Below are positions 27,487 through 37,900 of a stretch of DNA of 58,905 bases, piece by piece. The translations under genes and the position numbers were made by a program. The notes under the pieces were generated by a model. The model worked only from the letters and a program-made list of their open reading frames with translations, made no database searches and had not been told where the DNA came from. The first letter of the stretch is position 1. Each line of letters begins with the position of its first letter. Origin of the DNA: Bacteroidales bacterium (lineage in GTDB: Bacteria; Bacteroidota; Bacteroidia; Bacteroidales; Muribaculaceae); NCBI GenBank assembly GCA_020860445.1, contig JAJBUH010000251.1, positions 1 through 58,905 on the forward strand. Direction: 5' to 3'.

Positions 27487-29127
27487 TCAGGGTTGATTAG
27501 GTACCAACTTGGCGCGTCCCAGGTGGGTATCAAAGTACAGGTAGTAGTCGCCAGCATTCTTCACAGTCGGATTTGCCCATTTGTCACCACCGCCGCCGTA
27601 GATTATTTGTTTGCGGTAGTCTTCACTGTCGCGCCACATCTTCCAATCGGCTACGCCTTCGCCCCAGTACCAGTCGAGGTAGGCTTGTTTAATGGCACCG
27701 CCATAGTAGTAGAATATGTCACACTCATCGCTGTCGTCAACTCGCCAAGCTACGAAGTTCCACCAACCATCAGAGTGGTAATTTTGTATAATGAAGCTTA
27801 GTTGTTCGCCAGCTGAGTAAGTTTGCGGAGTCTCCCAATAGTAGAGGTGGGGGTTGTTTGAATCCTGTGTGAAACGCATTACTTCTTTTGGCCCCGTTGA
27901 GTATCCAAAGTAGAATTCTTGCATCCATGCATCATCAGTAGGCACCCAATCATCGGTACCTGTGTCCACGTATGAGAACCACATATTCAGGTTGTCTGAA
28001 CCGTAATCCCAGAATACAGGATCCATATAGTCGGCAACCTCGTAGGTAGCCACTGAGTATTCGCCGCTCTCGGTGCTGAAGTTGATTTCGTAGTAGGTAT
28101 TGGCCTGCGAGAGCACTATCGGGCGGACATTGCCGGGCGAGTTGATAATCTTGGTGTCATCAGTCGGGTCAATGCCGTAGCATATTGGCGAGAGAGCGCC
28201 CTTCTGCGGTATGAAGTAAATCTCGGTGTTGGCCTTCTGGTTGTAGTAGCGAGCGCGATACTGACATTCGCCAACTCTATCGACACGCATCGGCACGCCG
28301 AATACATCGGCATTGAGCTCTTCGGCGGTAGCCACGTCGGCAAGATACATCTTAGAGAAGTCCACGCTGCCGAGCACTGTGATAGTGCCGCTGGCCGATG
28401 AGGAGCGCACCTCGTTGTTTTGTGCCGGGAGGTCATAAGCCTCGACTTGCACGATGTAAGCGGCCTCTTCGTTTTCAAATTCTACCTCTTCGCAGAAAGC
28501 GTACTTGGTCTTGCCGTACAGCTCTACGGTCATGGGGTAGAACGAGCTGATTGATTCGCCGATTTCCTTGGATGAGAGGTCATACTTGTTGACGCTCACA
28601 ATCAGGTAGTCGAGACCTACATTGTCGCTAACGGTAAACTCGAGCGAGAATGAAGTAGTGGTTTCGCCCATCAGCACGGTAGTCTCAGCGCTGGGAGCCA
28701 CTGTGAATGTCGGGGCGGTGTAGTCGCCATCGAAAGTCACGACAACTGTCTGGGTGGTCTCGTTGCCGCAAATGTCGGTGACAGTCACTTCGATATCGTA
28801 TTGGTCGGCGGTCTTATATTTCTGCAGCTTGAAATCGTAGTTGAGGTCATACGATGTCAGGGGCTCGCCGTAGATTTCGATGATGTCGATGGTCTTTTTC
28901 AGATATAGGTCAGGGCACCAGAGCAGGATGGTAGAGATGCCATCAGCATCGGTGAGCGTACCCGAGATGTTGATGGTCTGTCCTCCCTCGGTGCGGATTG
29001 ATGTCTGCAGCAGGTTGAGCGTGGGGTCTGCCCCATCGACCTTCTTCCAGTCATCATCGTCGTTGCAGCCGACGGCTCCCGCCAAGAGCGCGCCTACCGC
29101 AAGGAAAGATAGCAGTTTTTGGTTCAT
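27487..29127 (-). CDS. SusE/SusF-like outer-membrane glycan-binding lipoprotein
   Basis: Surface lipoprotein (Cys21 in GAVGC, then NDDDDW as export signal) expected to bind starch-like or other glycan chains beside SusC/D. The 546-aa protein has Ig-like repeats in the N-terminal half (about 30-240) and SusE/F-like binding modules in the C-terminal half with HLYYWETP, WWNFVAWRVDD and KWANPTVKNAGDYYLYFDTHLGRAKL. The C-terminal ~280 residues are clearly paralogous to the next upstream gene. It is tightly linked to SusC (15 bp). Confidence 0.82.
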   Translation of the reverse strand: MNQKLLSFLAVGALLAGAVGCNDDDDWKKVDGADPTLNLLQTSIRTEGGQTINISGTLTDADGISTILLWCPDLYLKKTIDIIEIYGEPLTSYDLNYDFKLQKYKTADQYDIEVTVTDICGNETTQTVVVTFDGDYTAPTFTVAPSAETTVLMGETTTSFSLEFTVSDNVGLDYLIVSVNKYDLSSKEIGESISSFYPMTVELYGKTKYAFCEEVEFENEEAAYIVQVEAYDLPAQNNEVRSSSASGTITVLGSVDFSKMYLADVATAEELNADVFGVPMRVDRVGECQYRARYYNQKANTEIYFIPQKGALSPICYGIDPTDDTKIINSPGNVRPIVLSQANTYYEINFSTESGEYSVATYEVADYMDPVFWDYGSDNLNMWFSYVDTGTDDWVPTDDAWMQEFYFGYSTGPKEVMRFTQDSNNPHLYYWETPQTYSAGEQLSFIIQNYHSDGWWNFVAWRVDDSDECDIFYYYGGAIKQAYLDWYWGEGVADWKMWRDSEDYRKQIIYGGGGDKWANPTVKNAGDYYLYFDTHLGRAKLVPNQP

Positions 29128-29171
29128 AGAATGGGTATATAGGTAGTTAGATTTATATTCCAGAGTAGTGA

Positions 29172-30451
29172 TTAGCGGATTACGACTTTTTGGCTCTTGA
29201 CCAAGCCGTCGGCTGTGCGATAGCTCAAGATATAGATGCCGTTTGAGGCAGTTGTGGAGAATGTGCGGGCATCCTCGCTTGAGAGATTAACCTCCCGGCC
29301 ATTGATGGCATAGAGCTTAGCCGCGGCGACATCAGCGCCAAAATGGATAGTCTTCCCAATTACATTCACTGTCACTTTGTCAGTAGCCACGCTTTGGATC
29401 CCGTTCCAAGATTTGCCGGGCACTGAGGGCTCCCAAGCGTCCAAAGACAAGAATTTGGCTCGGCCCAGGTGGGCATCAAAGATTAGGCGGTATTCGCCAG
29501 TGTTTGGCACAGTTGGGTTTGCCCAAGGGTCGCCGCCGACGGCCATCACCTCTTTGCGATAATCTTCGCTATTGACCCAATTAGCGAAATCAACCTCTTG
29601 GTCGTACCACCAGTTGAGGTATTCTGGTTTGACGTAGCTGCCATAGAAATTCCAGATGTCGACTTCTGAGCTGTTGTCTGTGCGCCAAGTCACGTAGTTC
29701 CACCAACCGCCATCATGAAAGTTGTGGATCATAAAGCCAAGGGTCTGTCCGGCCTCAAAATAGAGGTCTTCCGATGTAGTGTAATAGAGGTGGGGTTAAG
29801 ACCGTCCTGAGTGAAAGGAGTCACATCCTTGGGACCAGTGGCATAGCCGAAATAGAGTGGTTGCATCCATGCCTCATCAGTATTCTCCCACTCGCCATTA
29901 GTAGAATCGATAAAGTTGAACCACATGTTGAGGTGGTCACCGCCATATTCGTAAAATACGGGATCCATGTAGTCGGCAACCTCATACGATGTGAGGCTGT
30001 AGGTGAAATTGTCGAGATCAAGGTTTATTTCGTAGTATGTGTTGGGCTCAGGGAGAATGAAGGGGTCCATTTTTGACATGGGCCCTCTGTCCAATTCACC
30101 ATTGTTGAGGCCATAAACCAACGAAAGGCTTGGGCTCATGTGCAAAAGTCCGTGGCTGAGGCTTAGCCAAAGATCACGGACTTTTGCGCATGAGCCAAGG
30201 CTTGTCTTGGATGTTAGGAAATAGATCTCGGTGTTGGCGTTCTCGTTGTAGTAGCGCGCACGGTACTTGTAGTCGCCAAGATGGTCGATTTTCATAGGTA
30301 CGCCGCAGATATCCTCGGTGAGCTCTGCCTCTGTGGCGACGTCGCACAGGTACAGAGTTTTTTGTGCTTGCGCATTTGAGGCGCAAAGCACCACCGATGA
30401 AAGCGCAGCGACTTTCAATAAGGCAGTAGTAAATGATTTAACCATAAACAT
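29172..30451 (-). pseudogene. SusF-like glycan-binding protein with T9SS tail, frameshifted and carrying a palindromic insertion
   Basis: First gene of the PUL operon. It has a signal peptide (about 1-29, SNAQAQ) with no lipobox, SusE/F-like modules paralogous to the downstream gene, and a C-terminal type-A T9SS sorting domain (LYAINGREV ... NGIYILSYRTADGLVKSQKVVIR). The frame breaks at a G-run on the + strand (29792-29795). The paralog has five G at the matching place (near 27848), and a fifth G would join the two halves as NPHLYYTTSEDLYFEAG and onward. A 72-bp in-frame insertion (30125-30204) adds 24 residues absent from the paralog. The first half (240 aa) would end in an unrelated tail; the second half has no signal peptide. 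ATG at 30445 is an alternative start. Confidence 0.8.
30125..30204. mobile_element. 64-bp palindromic MITE-like element with 8-bp target duplication
   Basis: The direct repeat AAGGCTTG occurs at 30125-30132 and 30197-30204. Between them, 30133-30196 is a palindrome with 22-bp arms that differ at one position. Element plus duplication is 72 bp, exactly 24 codons, and the SusE-like paralog lacks it. Confidence 0.75.
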
Positions 30452-30477
30452 TGAGGTATTATGTTAGTTAAGGCAAG

Positions 30478-30546
30478 TATGTCGTATTTAGTGACAATGA
30501 TATGTCGTATTCCGTGGCAGTTGTATGTCGTATTCAGTGGTAATGC
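30478..30546. promoter_or_regulatory. three 23-bp direct repeats, candidate regulator binding sites
   Basis: TATGTCGTATT begins at 30478, 30501 and 30524, each followed by a similar (C/T)nGTGnCA-like half. Spacing is 23 bp, about two helical turns. The array lies 27 bp upstream of the first PUL operon gene and 265 bp from the divergent regulator gene, which carries an AraC-type DNA-binding domain. Confidence 0.65.
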
Positions 30547-30615
30547 TCTCAGGCAACGTAATGTCGATGACTCAGCTCTCATGGCATGGCCAATAGGCCA
30601 GAGGAGAAGTACCGC

Positions 30616-30623
30616 CAAAGCTA
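30616..30623 (-). promoter_or_regulatory. possible -7 box for the PUL operon
   Basis: On the minus strand it reads TAGCTTTG (TAnnTTTG). If used, the three direct repeats lie in the leader. Another match, TAAATTTG, is at 30652-30659. A promoter between the repeats and the ATG is also possible but shows no consensus. Confidence 0.3.
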
Positions 30624-30766
30624 TATTTTTGGGCACTTAGTTAAAACAGTGCAAATTTAATGTCATAATTTCTGAAAAAGGGTAAATATTCATTCAAAAT
30701 CGTAAAAAAATCCGTCAGTGACCTACTTTGATTGAAAATTTGCCCTCAACAATTAGGATTTAGGCT

Positions 30767-30774
30767 TAAATTTG
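30767..30774 (+). promoter_or_regulatory. -7 box for the hybrid regulator gene
   Basis: TAAATTTG matches TAnnTTTG, 37 bp upstream of the ATG. A TTTG at 30739-30742 is a possible -33 element with slightly long spacing. Confidence 0.45.
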
Positions 30775-30810
30775 TAAGGTAAATAAATTCTACCTGACAA
30801 TCACGACGCC

Positions 30811-33800
30811 ATGTGCCTCCGACATTCACACATACTCACAGCGTTTTCCCTGCTCTTTACTTATATAATAGGGTGGGGGCAGACTACGCCTATATCCAAA
30901 ATCAGCGTGCCCCAGGGGTTGAGCAACAGTTATGCAGTGAGCCTCGCCCTCGACAGCTACGGCAACGTGTGGGCCGCTACCGAAGAGGGTCTCAACCGCA
31001 TCGACGGCTGCGGCGTGGCCTCGTACTACAGCAATCCCACGGCTAAGGAATATGCCCTGTCGGGCGATGCCCTCAACGCGGTGCTGGCCGATGGGGACCG
31101 CCTGTGGGTGGGCACTCAGCGCGACGGCCTCTGCGCCTACGATATACTCACCGGCCAATTCAAGACCTACTCGCATGTGCGGGGAGACACCCTGACCATC
31201 GCAACCAACGATGTCACCGCCTTGGCTCCCGGGCCTGAGCCAGGCCAACTGTGGGTAGGCACCTACCACCGAGGCGTTGAGCTGATGGACAAGGCCACTG
31301 GCCAATTCGAGCATTTCAATATCGCCAATTATCCCGATCTGCCGAGCAATCAGATACGCCAACTGCTATCCGATCCGACCGGCCTATTATATATAGGTCA
31401 TTACAACGACGGCCTGTCGGTGCTTAACCCCGCCAACGGGCAGATTGTGACGTACAATGCAGCCGGACCAGAGTGGCAGCGGCTACCAGGCGACAAGGTC
31501 ACAGCCCTTGAGCGCGACCCCATGGGCAATATCTGGATTGGCACTGACCAAGGCCTGGCCGTGCTCAATCCGCTTACCCATCGCGTCACGCCCATGGAAA
31601 TCCCCGGGCTATCCACTGTGCCGAGTTCGGTTTCGGCTATCAGATGCGCCGGTACCCACATGTACGTGGCATTTGAGCTGTGGGGCGTGTACGCTATCGA
31701 CACTCACCGTGCCGACGATGCGCCGCATCTGCTGCGCCATGGCATGTTGCCGGGCGAACTCGGTGGCTCTACTGTCCGCGACATCCTGGTCGACGATTTC
31801 GGCAACGTGTGGTTTGCTACCTGGGGCGGAGGCGTCAACTTCTTGAGCCATATCGCTCCTTGGTTCGGCCAACTGGGAGGCACTGGCGAATTGGCTACCC
31901 AGATCAATGCGCGCCAGACGGCTCTGAGTCTGGCTTGCCACAACGGCAAGGTGCTGGTGGGCAGTGATGGCAACGGCCTGTTGGTATATGAGGGCGACAA
32001 ATGCATTGATACCCATAAGCGCGGGCCCGAGGACCTCGGGGCTAACTATATCATGGCTATCAACCGCGACAGCCAGGGGCGTTGGTGGGAAGGCACCTAC
32101 GGCGGCGGTTTGCGAGTTGTCGATGCCGATGGGCATCAGCAGAAGTTGCTTGATGTGCCTACAGATGTGCGTTCGATCGTCGAACGCGGCTCAGAGATGT
32201 GGGTAGCAACCACTGGCGGCATCTATGTGCTTGATGCGGCAACTGGGGCAGTGAAGCGCCATCTCACCCCTGACAATTCGCCGATTACCGACCACTCGGT
32301 GCGCACCTTGGCTTTCGACTTTGTGGGCAACCTGTGGGTGGGCACATTCAGCTACGGCTTGTTTGAGCTTTCGCCCGATGGCCAACTGCTGGGTCGCTGG
32401 ACTAAAGACAATGGAGTCAATAATGATATCCGTCATCTGCTCACCGACCGCCACGGCCATGTGTGGGCTGCCACCTCGAGCGGCCTGGCCCGATTCAGCC
32501 GCGACGGCCTCGACAAGATCTATGGCACCGAGCAGGGCATGGCCAGTGCCAGCATCCACGCCTTGGCCGAGGATTCAGAGGGCAATGTGTGGTTCTCGAC
32601 CAACCGAGGCATCGGTTCGGTGGCGTGCGAGACCGATTCGGTGACATTCCACACCTTTGCCGAGGGCATCTCCCCATCAGAATTTCTTGACCGCTCGGTG
32701 GCTACTGACACCGACGGCACGATATATTTCGGGTCATCGACTGGAGTATTCTATTTCCATCCGCGCTATCTGTCGTCAAACCTCTCGGCTCCCGGGCCGC
32801 GCTTCACTAATATGAAAGTGGTGGGCGACCTCACAAACGCCGATTCGGAAATTCCCCTGTACGGCCGCAAGAGCGTCACGCTCCAGCCCGACCAGAATAC
32901 ATTCTCAGTATCGTTCGACAACACCGACTATGCCTTGGCTGGCAAGGTGCATTACGCTTACCGCTTGCTCGGGCTCGATGACAATTGGCGATTGGCCGAA
33001 GGCGACAACGAGCTCACATTCCGCAACTTGCCTCATGGCAAATACACGCTTGAGCTGCGCTCGCGCCTCAACAATGCCTCGTGGGGTCCGGTGCTTGCCG
33101 ACTTGGCCATCAAGGTGACTCCGCCGTTCTATCTCTCGATATGGGCCAAGCTGATCTACGTGCTGCTTATAGCCGCTGGCATCTGGTTTATAGACCAGAG
33201 CTTCAAGAAGAGATTGCAACTGCAAAATAGCTACGAGCTTGAGCGACAGAAGCTTGTCTTTTTCACCAACATCACCCACGAGCTGCGTACGCCCCTCACC
33301 CTGATTGTCGGCCCATTAGAGGATATGAAGCACGACACCGAGATGCCGCAGAAATATCGCGACAAGCTCGACCTGATACACCAGAGCGCCCTCAAGCTGC
33401 TCGACTTGATCAACGAGATATTGGAGTTCCGCAAGATCGAGACTCAGAATCGCCAATTGTGCGTGCGCTATGGCGACCTGAGCAAGGTGATACGCAACAC
33501 CGGCCTCAAATACCAGGAGCTGAACAAGAACCCCCAGACCAAACTCGAGGTTAAGATCGGCGAGGGCGACTGGCACCTATATTTCGACCGCGAGGCGGTG
33601 ACGAGCATCATCGACAATCTGCTGTCAAATGCCATCAAGTACACCCCTGCGGGGCGCATCACCCTGTCGCTGCAGCGTGTGCCGGATTCCAAGCCCGCCG
33701 AGATTGCCATCTCGGTGTCAGACACGGGCTATGGCATCGACCCAAAGCAACTGCCGCATGTGTTTGAGCGCTACTACCAAGGGCGAGGCGAACATCAGGC

Positions 33801-34812
33801 CCCTGGCACCGGCATTGGCTTGGCTCTGGCCAAGAGCTTGGCCGAACTGCACCAAGGGCGCATCACTGTCGAGAGCGAGGTAGGCAAGGGCAGCGTCTTC
33901 ACCCTCTACCTGCTCGCCGACAATTCCTACCCCGATGCCCTGCATGTCGATGATAATCAGAGCGACCAGCCGCTCAGCCAGGCCGAAGAGCCGGAACGCG
34001 ATGCCGACGGCCGCAAGCCGGTGCTGCTGATTGTCGAGGACAATCCCGACATCATCCACTACATTGCCCTGTCGTTTGCCTCGCATTTCGATATCCTCAC
34101 CGCCGCCAATGGTCGGCAGGGATTGGAGAAGGCCTACGCCTCAATCCCCGACATCATCGTCAGCGATGTGATGATGCCTGAGATGGACGGCATCGAGATG
34201 TGCCGCGCCCTCAAGTCGGATGTGCGCACCAGCCATATACCTATTATATTGCTTACGGCAAAAAACACCCTCAGCGACAAGGAGGAGGGCTATCGCGCCG
34301 GAGCCGACTCGTATCTCACCAAGCCCTTCAGCTCGAGCCTGCTCCACAGTCGCATCAACAATCTGCTCGAGGTGCGCCGCAACATGGCAGCCCAGATGGT
34401 AGAATCAGTGAGCTTAACAACAGCGCAAGAAAGCGCTCAAGACATAGACAACAAGAAGAAAATGGCCTCAGAATCAATCAATCAAATCGATGCCGATTTC
34501 CTAAATCATCTGACTCAGATTATCGAAAAGAACATCGGCTCGGAAAAACTCAACATCGACCTCATCGCCTCGGAGATGTGCATGGGCCCGTCGTCGCTCT
34601 ATCGCAAGATGCGAGCGCTCACCGGCATCTCCACCACCGAATACATACGCCGTGTGCGCATGCGCCATGCCGAGGAGCTGCTGCTCCAGCGCCAATACTC
34701 GGTGTCGGAGATAGCTTTCATGCTCGGATTTTCCGCCCCGAGCTATTTCCGCCAGTGCTTCAAGGAAGAGTTTGGCTGTACCCCCACCGAGTTTATCAAG
34801 CGCACCGAGTGA
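30811..34812 (+). CDS. hybrid two-component system regulator (HTCS)
   Basis: Single-chain sensor and transcription activator that senses a glycan breakdown product in the periplasm and turns on the adjacent PUL. The 1333-aa protein has, in order, a signal/anchor segment (about 1-24), two-component propeller repeats (about 25-650; repeated NVWAAT, LWVGT and IWIGTDQGL motifs), a Y_Y_Y domain (about 690-770), a transmembrane helix (about 775-793), HisKA with the phospho-His in NITHELRTPL near 826, HATPase_c with GTGIGLALAKSL near 1010, a receiver domain with VSDVMMPEMDG near 1115-1122, and an AraC-type HTH (about 1243-1333). All catalytic motifs are present. It is divergent from the SusC/D operon with the 23-bp repeats between them. 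Confidence 0.95.
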   Translation: MCLRHSHILTAFSLLFTYIIGWGQTTPISKISVPQGLSNSYAVSLALDSYGNVWAATEEGLNRIDGCGVASYYSNPTAKEYALSGDALNAVLADGDRLWVGTQRDGLCAYDILTGQFKTYSHVRGDTLTIATNDVTALAPGPEPGQLWVGTYHRGVELMDKATGQFEHFNIANYPDLPSNQIRQLLSDPTGLLYIGHYNDGLSVLNPANGQIVTYNAAGPEWQRLPGDKVTALERDPMGNIWIGTDQGLAVLNPLTHRVTPMEIPGLSTVPSSVSAIRCAGTHMYVAFELWGVYAIDTHRADDAPHLLRHGMLPGELGGSTVRDILVDDFGNVWFATWGGGVNFLSHIAPWFGQLGGTGELATQINARQTALSLACHNGKVLVGSDGNGLLVYEGDKCIDTHKRGPEDLGANYIMAINRDSQGRWWEGTYGGGLRVVDADGHQQKLLDVPTDVRSIVERGSEMWVATTGGIYVLDAATGAVKRHLTPDNSPITDHSVRTLAFDFVGNLWVGTFSYGLFELSPDGQLLGRWTKDNGVNNDIRHLLTDRHGHVWAATSSGLARFSRDGLDKIYGTEQGMASASIHALAEDSEGNVWFSTNRGIGSVACETDSVTFHTFAEGISPSEFLDRSVATDTDGTIYFGSSTGVFYFHPRYLSSNLSAPGPRFTNMKVVGDLTNADSEIPLYGRKSVTLQPDQNTFSVSFDNTDYALAGKVHYAYRLLGLDDNWRLAEGDNELTFRNLPHGKYTLELRSRLNNASWGPVLADLAIKVTPPFYLSIWAKLIYVLLIAAGIWFIDQSFKKRLQLQNSYELERQKLVFFTNITHELRTPLTLIVGPLEDMKHDTEMPQKYRDKLDLIHQSALKLLDLINEILEFRKIETQNRQLCVRYGDLSKVIRNTGLKYQELNKNPQTKLEVKIGEGDWHLYFDREAVTSIIDNLLSNAIKYTPAGRITLSLQRVPDSKPAEIAISVSDTGYGIDPKQLPHVFERYYQGRGEHQAPGTGIGLALAKSLAELHQGRITVESEVGKGSVFTLYLLADNSYPDALHVDDNQSDQPLSQAEEPERDADGRKPVLLIVEDNPDIIHYIALSFASHFDILTAANGRQGLEKAYASIPDIIVSDVMMPEMDGIEMCRALKSDVRTSHIPIILLTAKNTLSDKEEGYRAGADSYLTKPFSSSLLHSRINNLLEVRRNMAAQMVESVSLTTAQESAQDIDNKKKMASESINQIDADFLNHLTQIIEKNIGSEKLNIDLIASEMCMGPSSLYRKMRALTGISTTEYIRRVRMRHAEELLLQRQYSVSEIAFMLGFSAPSYFRQCFKEEFGCTPTEFIKRTE

Positions 34813-34890
34813 GCCGCCCCTCGCCCCCCCCTCGGCAGGGTAGGGAATGTTAATTCTATGGAAAGTTGTTGTAGGTTGGGAAAAATTTCG

Positions 34891-34898
34891 TAACTTTG
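34891..34898 (+). promoter_or_regulatory. -33/-7 promoter of dnaE
   Basis: TAACTTTG with a TTG at 34869-34871 (19-bp spacer), 35 bp before the dnaE ATG. Confidence 0.6.
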
Positions 34899-34932
34899 TA
34901 GTTAGAATAGAAACCAACCATACTCTGCTGCC

Positions 34933-37900
34933 ATGGCCTTTGTGCACCTACATGTCCATACCCAATATTCCTTGCTCGACGGGCAAGCCTCGATTAGCGC
35001 CTTGGTCGACAAGGCTATAGCCGACGGGATGCCCGGTATCGCCGTTACCGACCATGGCAACATGTTCGGTATCAAAGAGTTCTTCAATTACGTCAATAAG
35101 GTTAATTCCAAGCGCCCCGACAACCCCTTCAAGCCGATTTTCGGCTGTGAGATGTATGTGGCCAACAAGGATCTGCACGAGCATACCGACAAGCATGACA
35201 CCGGTCGCCACCTAATTGTGCTGGCTAAAAACAAGACCGGATACAAAAATCTGATCAAGCTCGTGTCAAAAGCCTGGACAGAAGGTTTCTATTCGCGTCC
35301 GCGCACCGACAAGAATGAGATTGCCGCCCACAGCGAGGGCCTGATTATATGCAGCGCCTGTATCGGCGGCGAAATCCCAAGACTATTGTTGCAAGGCGAC
35401 TACGAAGAAGCCGACCGCCGCGTAAAGTGGTGGAAACAGCATTTTGGAGAAGACTACTATCTCGAAATTCAGCGCCACAAGGCCACCGTGCCAAAGGCAA
35501 ACCATGAGACCTACGAGCTGCAGATGCGCATCGAAGGCGATATGTTGCGCCTTGCCCGCGAGAACGGCGTGAAGGTCATAGCCACCAACGACGTGCATTT
35601 TGTCAACGAGGAGGATGCCGAGGCCCACGACCGCCTGATCTGTCTCTCGACTGGCAAATTGCTCAACGATCCCACTCGCATGCTCTACACCAAGCAAGAG
35701 TGGATGAAGACCCAGTCCGAGATGGAGGCAATCTTCAGCGACATGCCCGAGGTGTTGGCCAATACCCAAGAAATTCTCGACAAGGTTGAGCCATATAATA
35801 TCGACCACGGCCCCATCATGCCCAACTATGAGATACCGGCATCGTTTGGCACCGAGGCCGAGTATCGTTCGCGCCTTTCGGAACAGGACCTCTTTGACGA
35901 GTTCACTCGCGATGAAAAGGGCAATGTGGTGCTCTCAGAAGAAGAGGCTAAGAAAAAGATTGACAAGCTCGGCGGATACGAGAAGCTCTACCGCATAAAG
36001 TTTGAGGCCGACTACCTGCGCGAACTCGCACTCGAGGGCGCCAAGAAGCGCTATGGCGACCCGGTGCCGGAGGATGTGATGGAGCGATTGGTGTTTGAGC
36101 TGCATATCATGAAGACCATGGGTTTCCCTGGCTATTTCTTGATTGTGCAAGACTTTATCAATACTGCTCGCACCAAGCTCGGCGTGAGCGTTGGCCCGGG
36201 CCGTGGCTCGGCCGCTGGCAGCGCCGTGGCCTACTGCTTGGGCATCACCCAGATCGACCCTATTAAGTACGACTTGCTGTTCGAGCGTTTCCTCAATCCC
36301 GACCGTATCTCGCTGCCTGATATCGATGTCGACTTTGACGATGACGGTCGCGCCGATGTATTGCGCTATGTTACTGACAAATACGGCGAGGAGAAGGTGG
36401 CGCATATCATCACCTACGGCACCATGGCTGCCAAGTCGGCCCTAAAGGATGTGGCACGCGTAATCGACCTGCCGCTGCCCGAGAGCAACCGCCTGACCAA
36501 ACTGATACCGCGCCGCATGCCTGAGGTGAATGGCAAGGAGCTGAAATGCACGCTCAAGAATTGCTATGAATATCTCGATGATTTCAAGCGCGAGCTCAAG
36601 AATCCCAATCCGCTGATTACCGATACCCTAAAATATGCCAAGGCTCTCGAGGGCAATGTGCGCAACATCGGCGTGCACGCCTGCGGCGTGATCATCTGCC
36701 GCGATGACATCACCGACTGGGTGCCGGTAAGCACGGCCAACGATAAGGAGGAGGGCAAACTGCTCGTGACCCAATACGAGGGCCGAGTGATTGAGGAGAC
36801 CGGACTGATCAAGATGGACTTCTTGGGCCTCAAGACCCTGTCAATCATCAAGGAGGCTCTGGCCAACATCAAGCTCACACGTGGCATCGACCTCGACATC
36901 GAGGCCATACCAATTGATGACCCGAAGACCTACAAGCTGTACTGCGACGGCCGCACAATCGGAACATTCCAGTTTGAGTCGCCCGGTATGCAGAAATATC
37001 TGCGCGAACTGCAGCCCTCGACTTTTGAAGACCTTATAGCCATGAACGCCCTGTACCGCCCGGGGCCAATGGACTACATACCCGACTTCATCGCCCGCAA
37101 GCATGGCGACACGCCTATCGTCTACGACATACCGGTGATGGAGACCTACCTCAAGGATACCTATGGCGTGACCGTGTATCAGGAGCAAGTGATGCTCTTG
37201 TCGCGATTGCTCGCCAACTTCACTCGCGGCGAGAGCGACACCCTGCGCAAGGCCATGGGTAAGAAGCTCATCGACAAGATGAACCACCTGAAGGGCAAAT
37301 TCCTCGAAGGCGGTCAGGCCAACGGCCATGACCCAAAGACCCTTGAGAAAATCTGGGCCGACTGGGAGAAATTTGCCTCCTACGCTTTCAACAAGAGCCA
37401 CGCTACCTGCTATAGTTGGGTGGCATTCCAGACAGCTTACCTCAAAGCCAATTACCCGTCGGAGTATATGGCTGCCGTGCTGAGCCGAAATCTCACCGAT
37501 ATCACCAAGCTCACCGGTTTTATGGATGAGTGCAAGGCCATGAGGATAACCGTAAAGGGCCCCGATGTCAACGAATCATTCTCAAAATTCGGTGTCAACG
37601 CCAAGGGCGATATCCGCTTTGGCCTCTCGGCTATCAAGGGCATCGGCCCAAATGTGGTCGAGGACATCATCAAGGCCAGAAATGCCGGCGGCAAATTCAA
37701 AGACATATTTGATTTTGTCGAGCGCGTGCCGGCCGGCGTGGTCAACCGCCGCGTGATGGAGAGCTTGGCAATCTCGGGTGCCTTTGACTGTTTCCCAGAG
37801 TTGCAGCGCGAGGATTACCTTGACCTCAACTCAAAGGGCGAGGCTCTGTCAGAGCAGTTGCTGCGCTATGGCGCTCAATTCCAGCAAGCTCAGGCTCGGC

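Noticed and set aside
30478-30546. The three 23-bp repeats as a CRISPR array.
   Set aside because: The units are directly abutting with no spacers, number only three and lie in a PUL control region.
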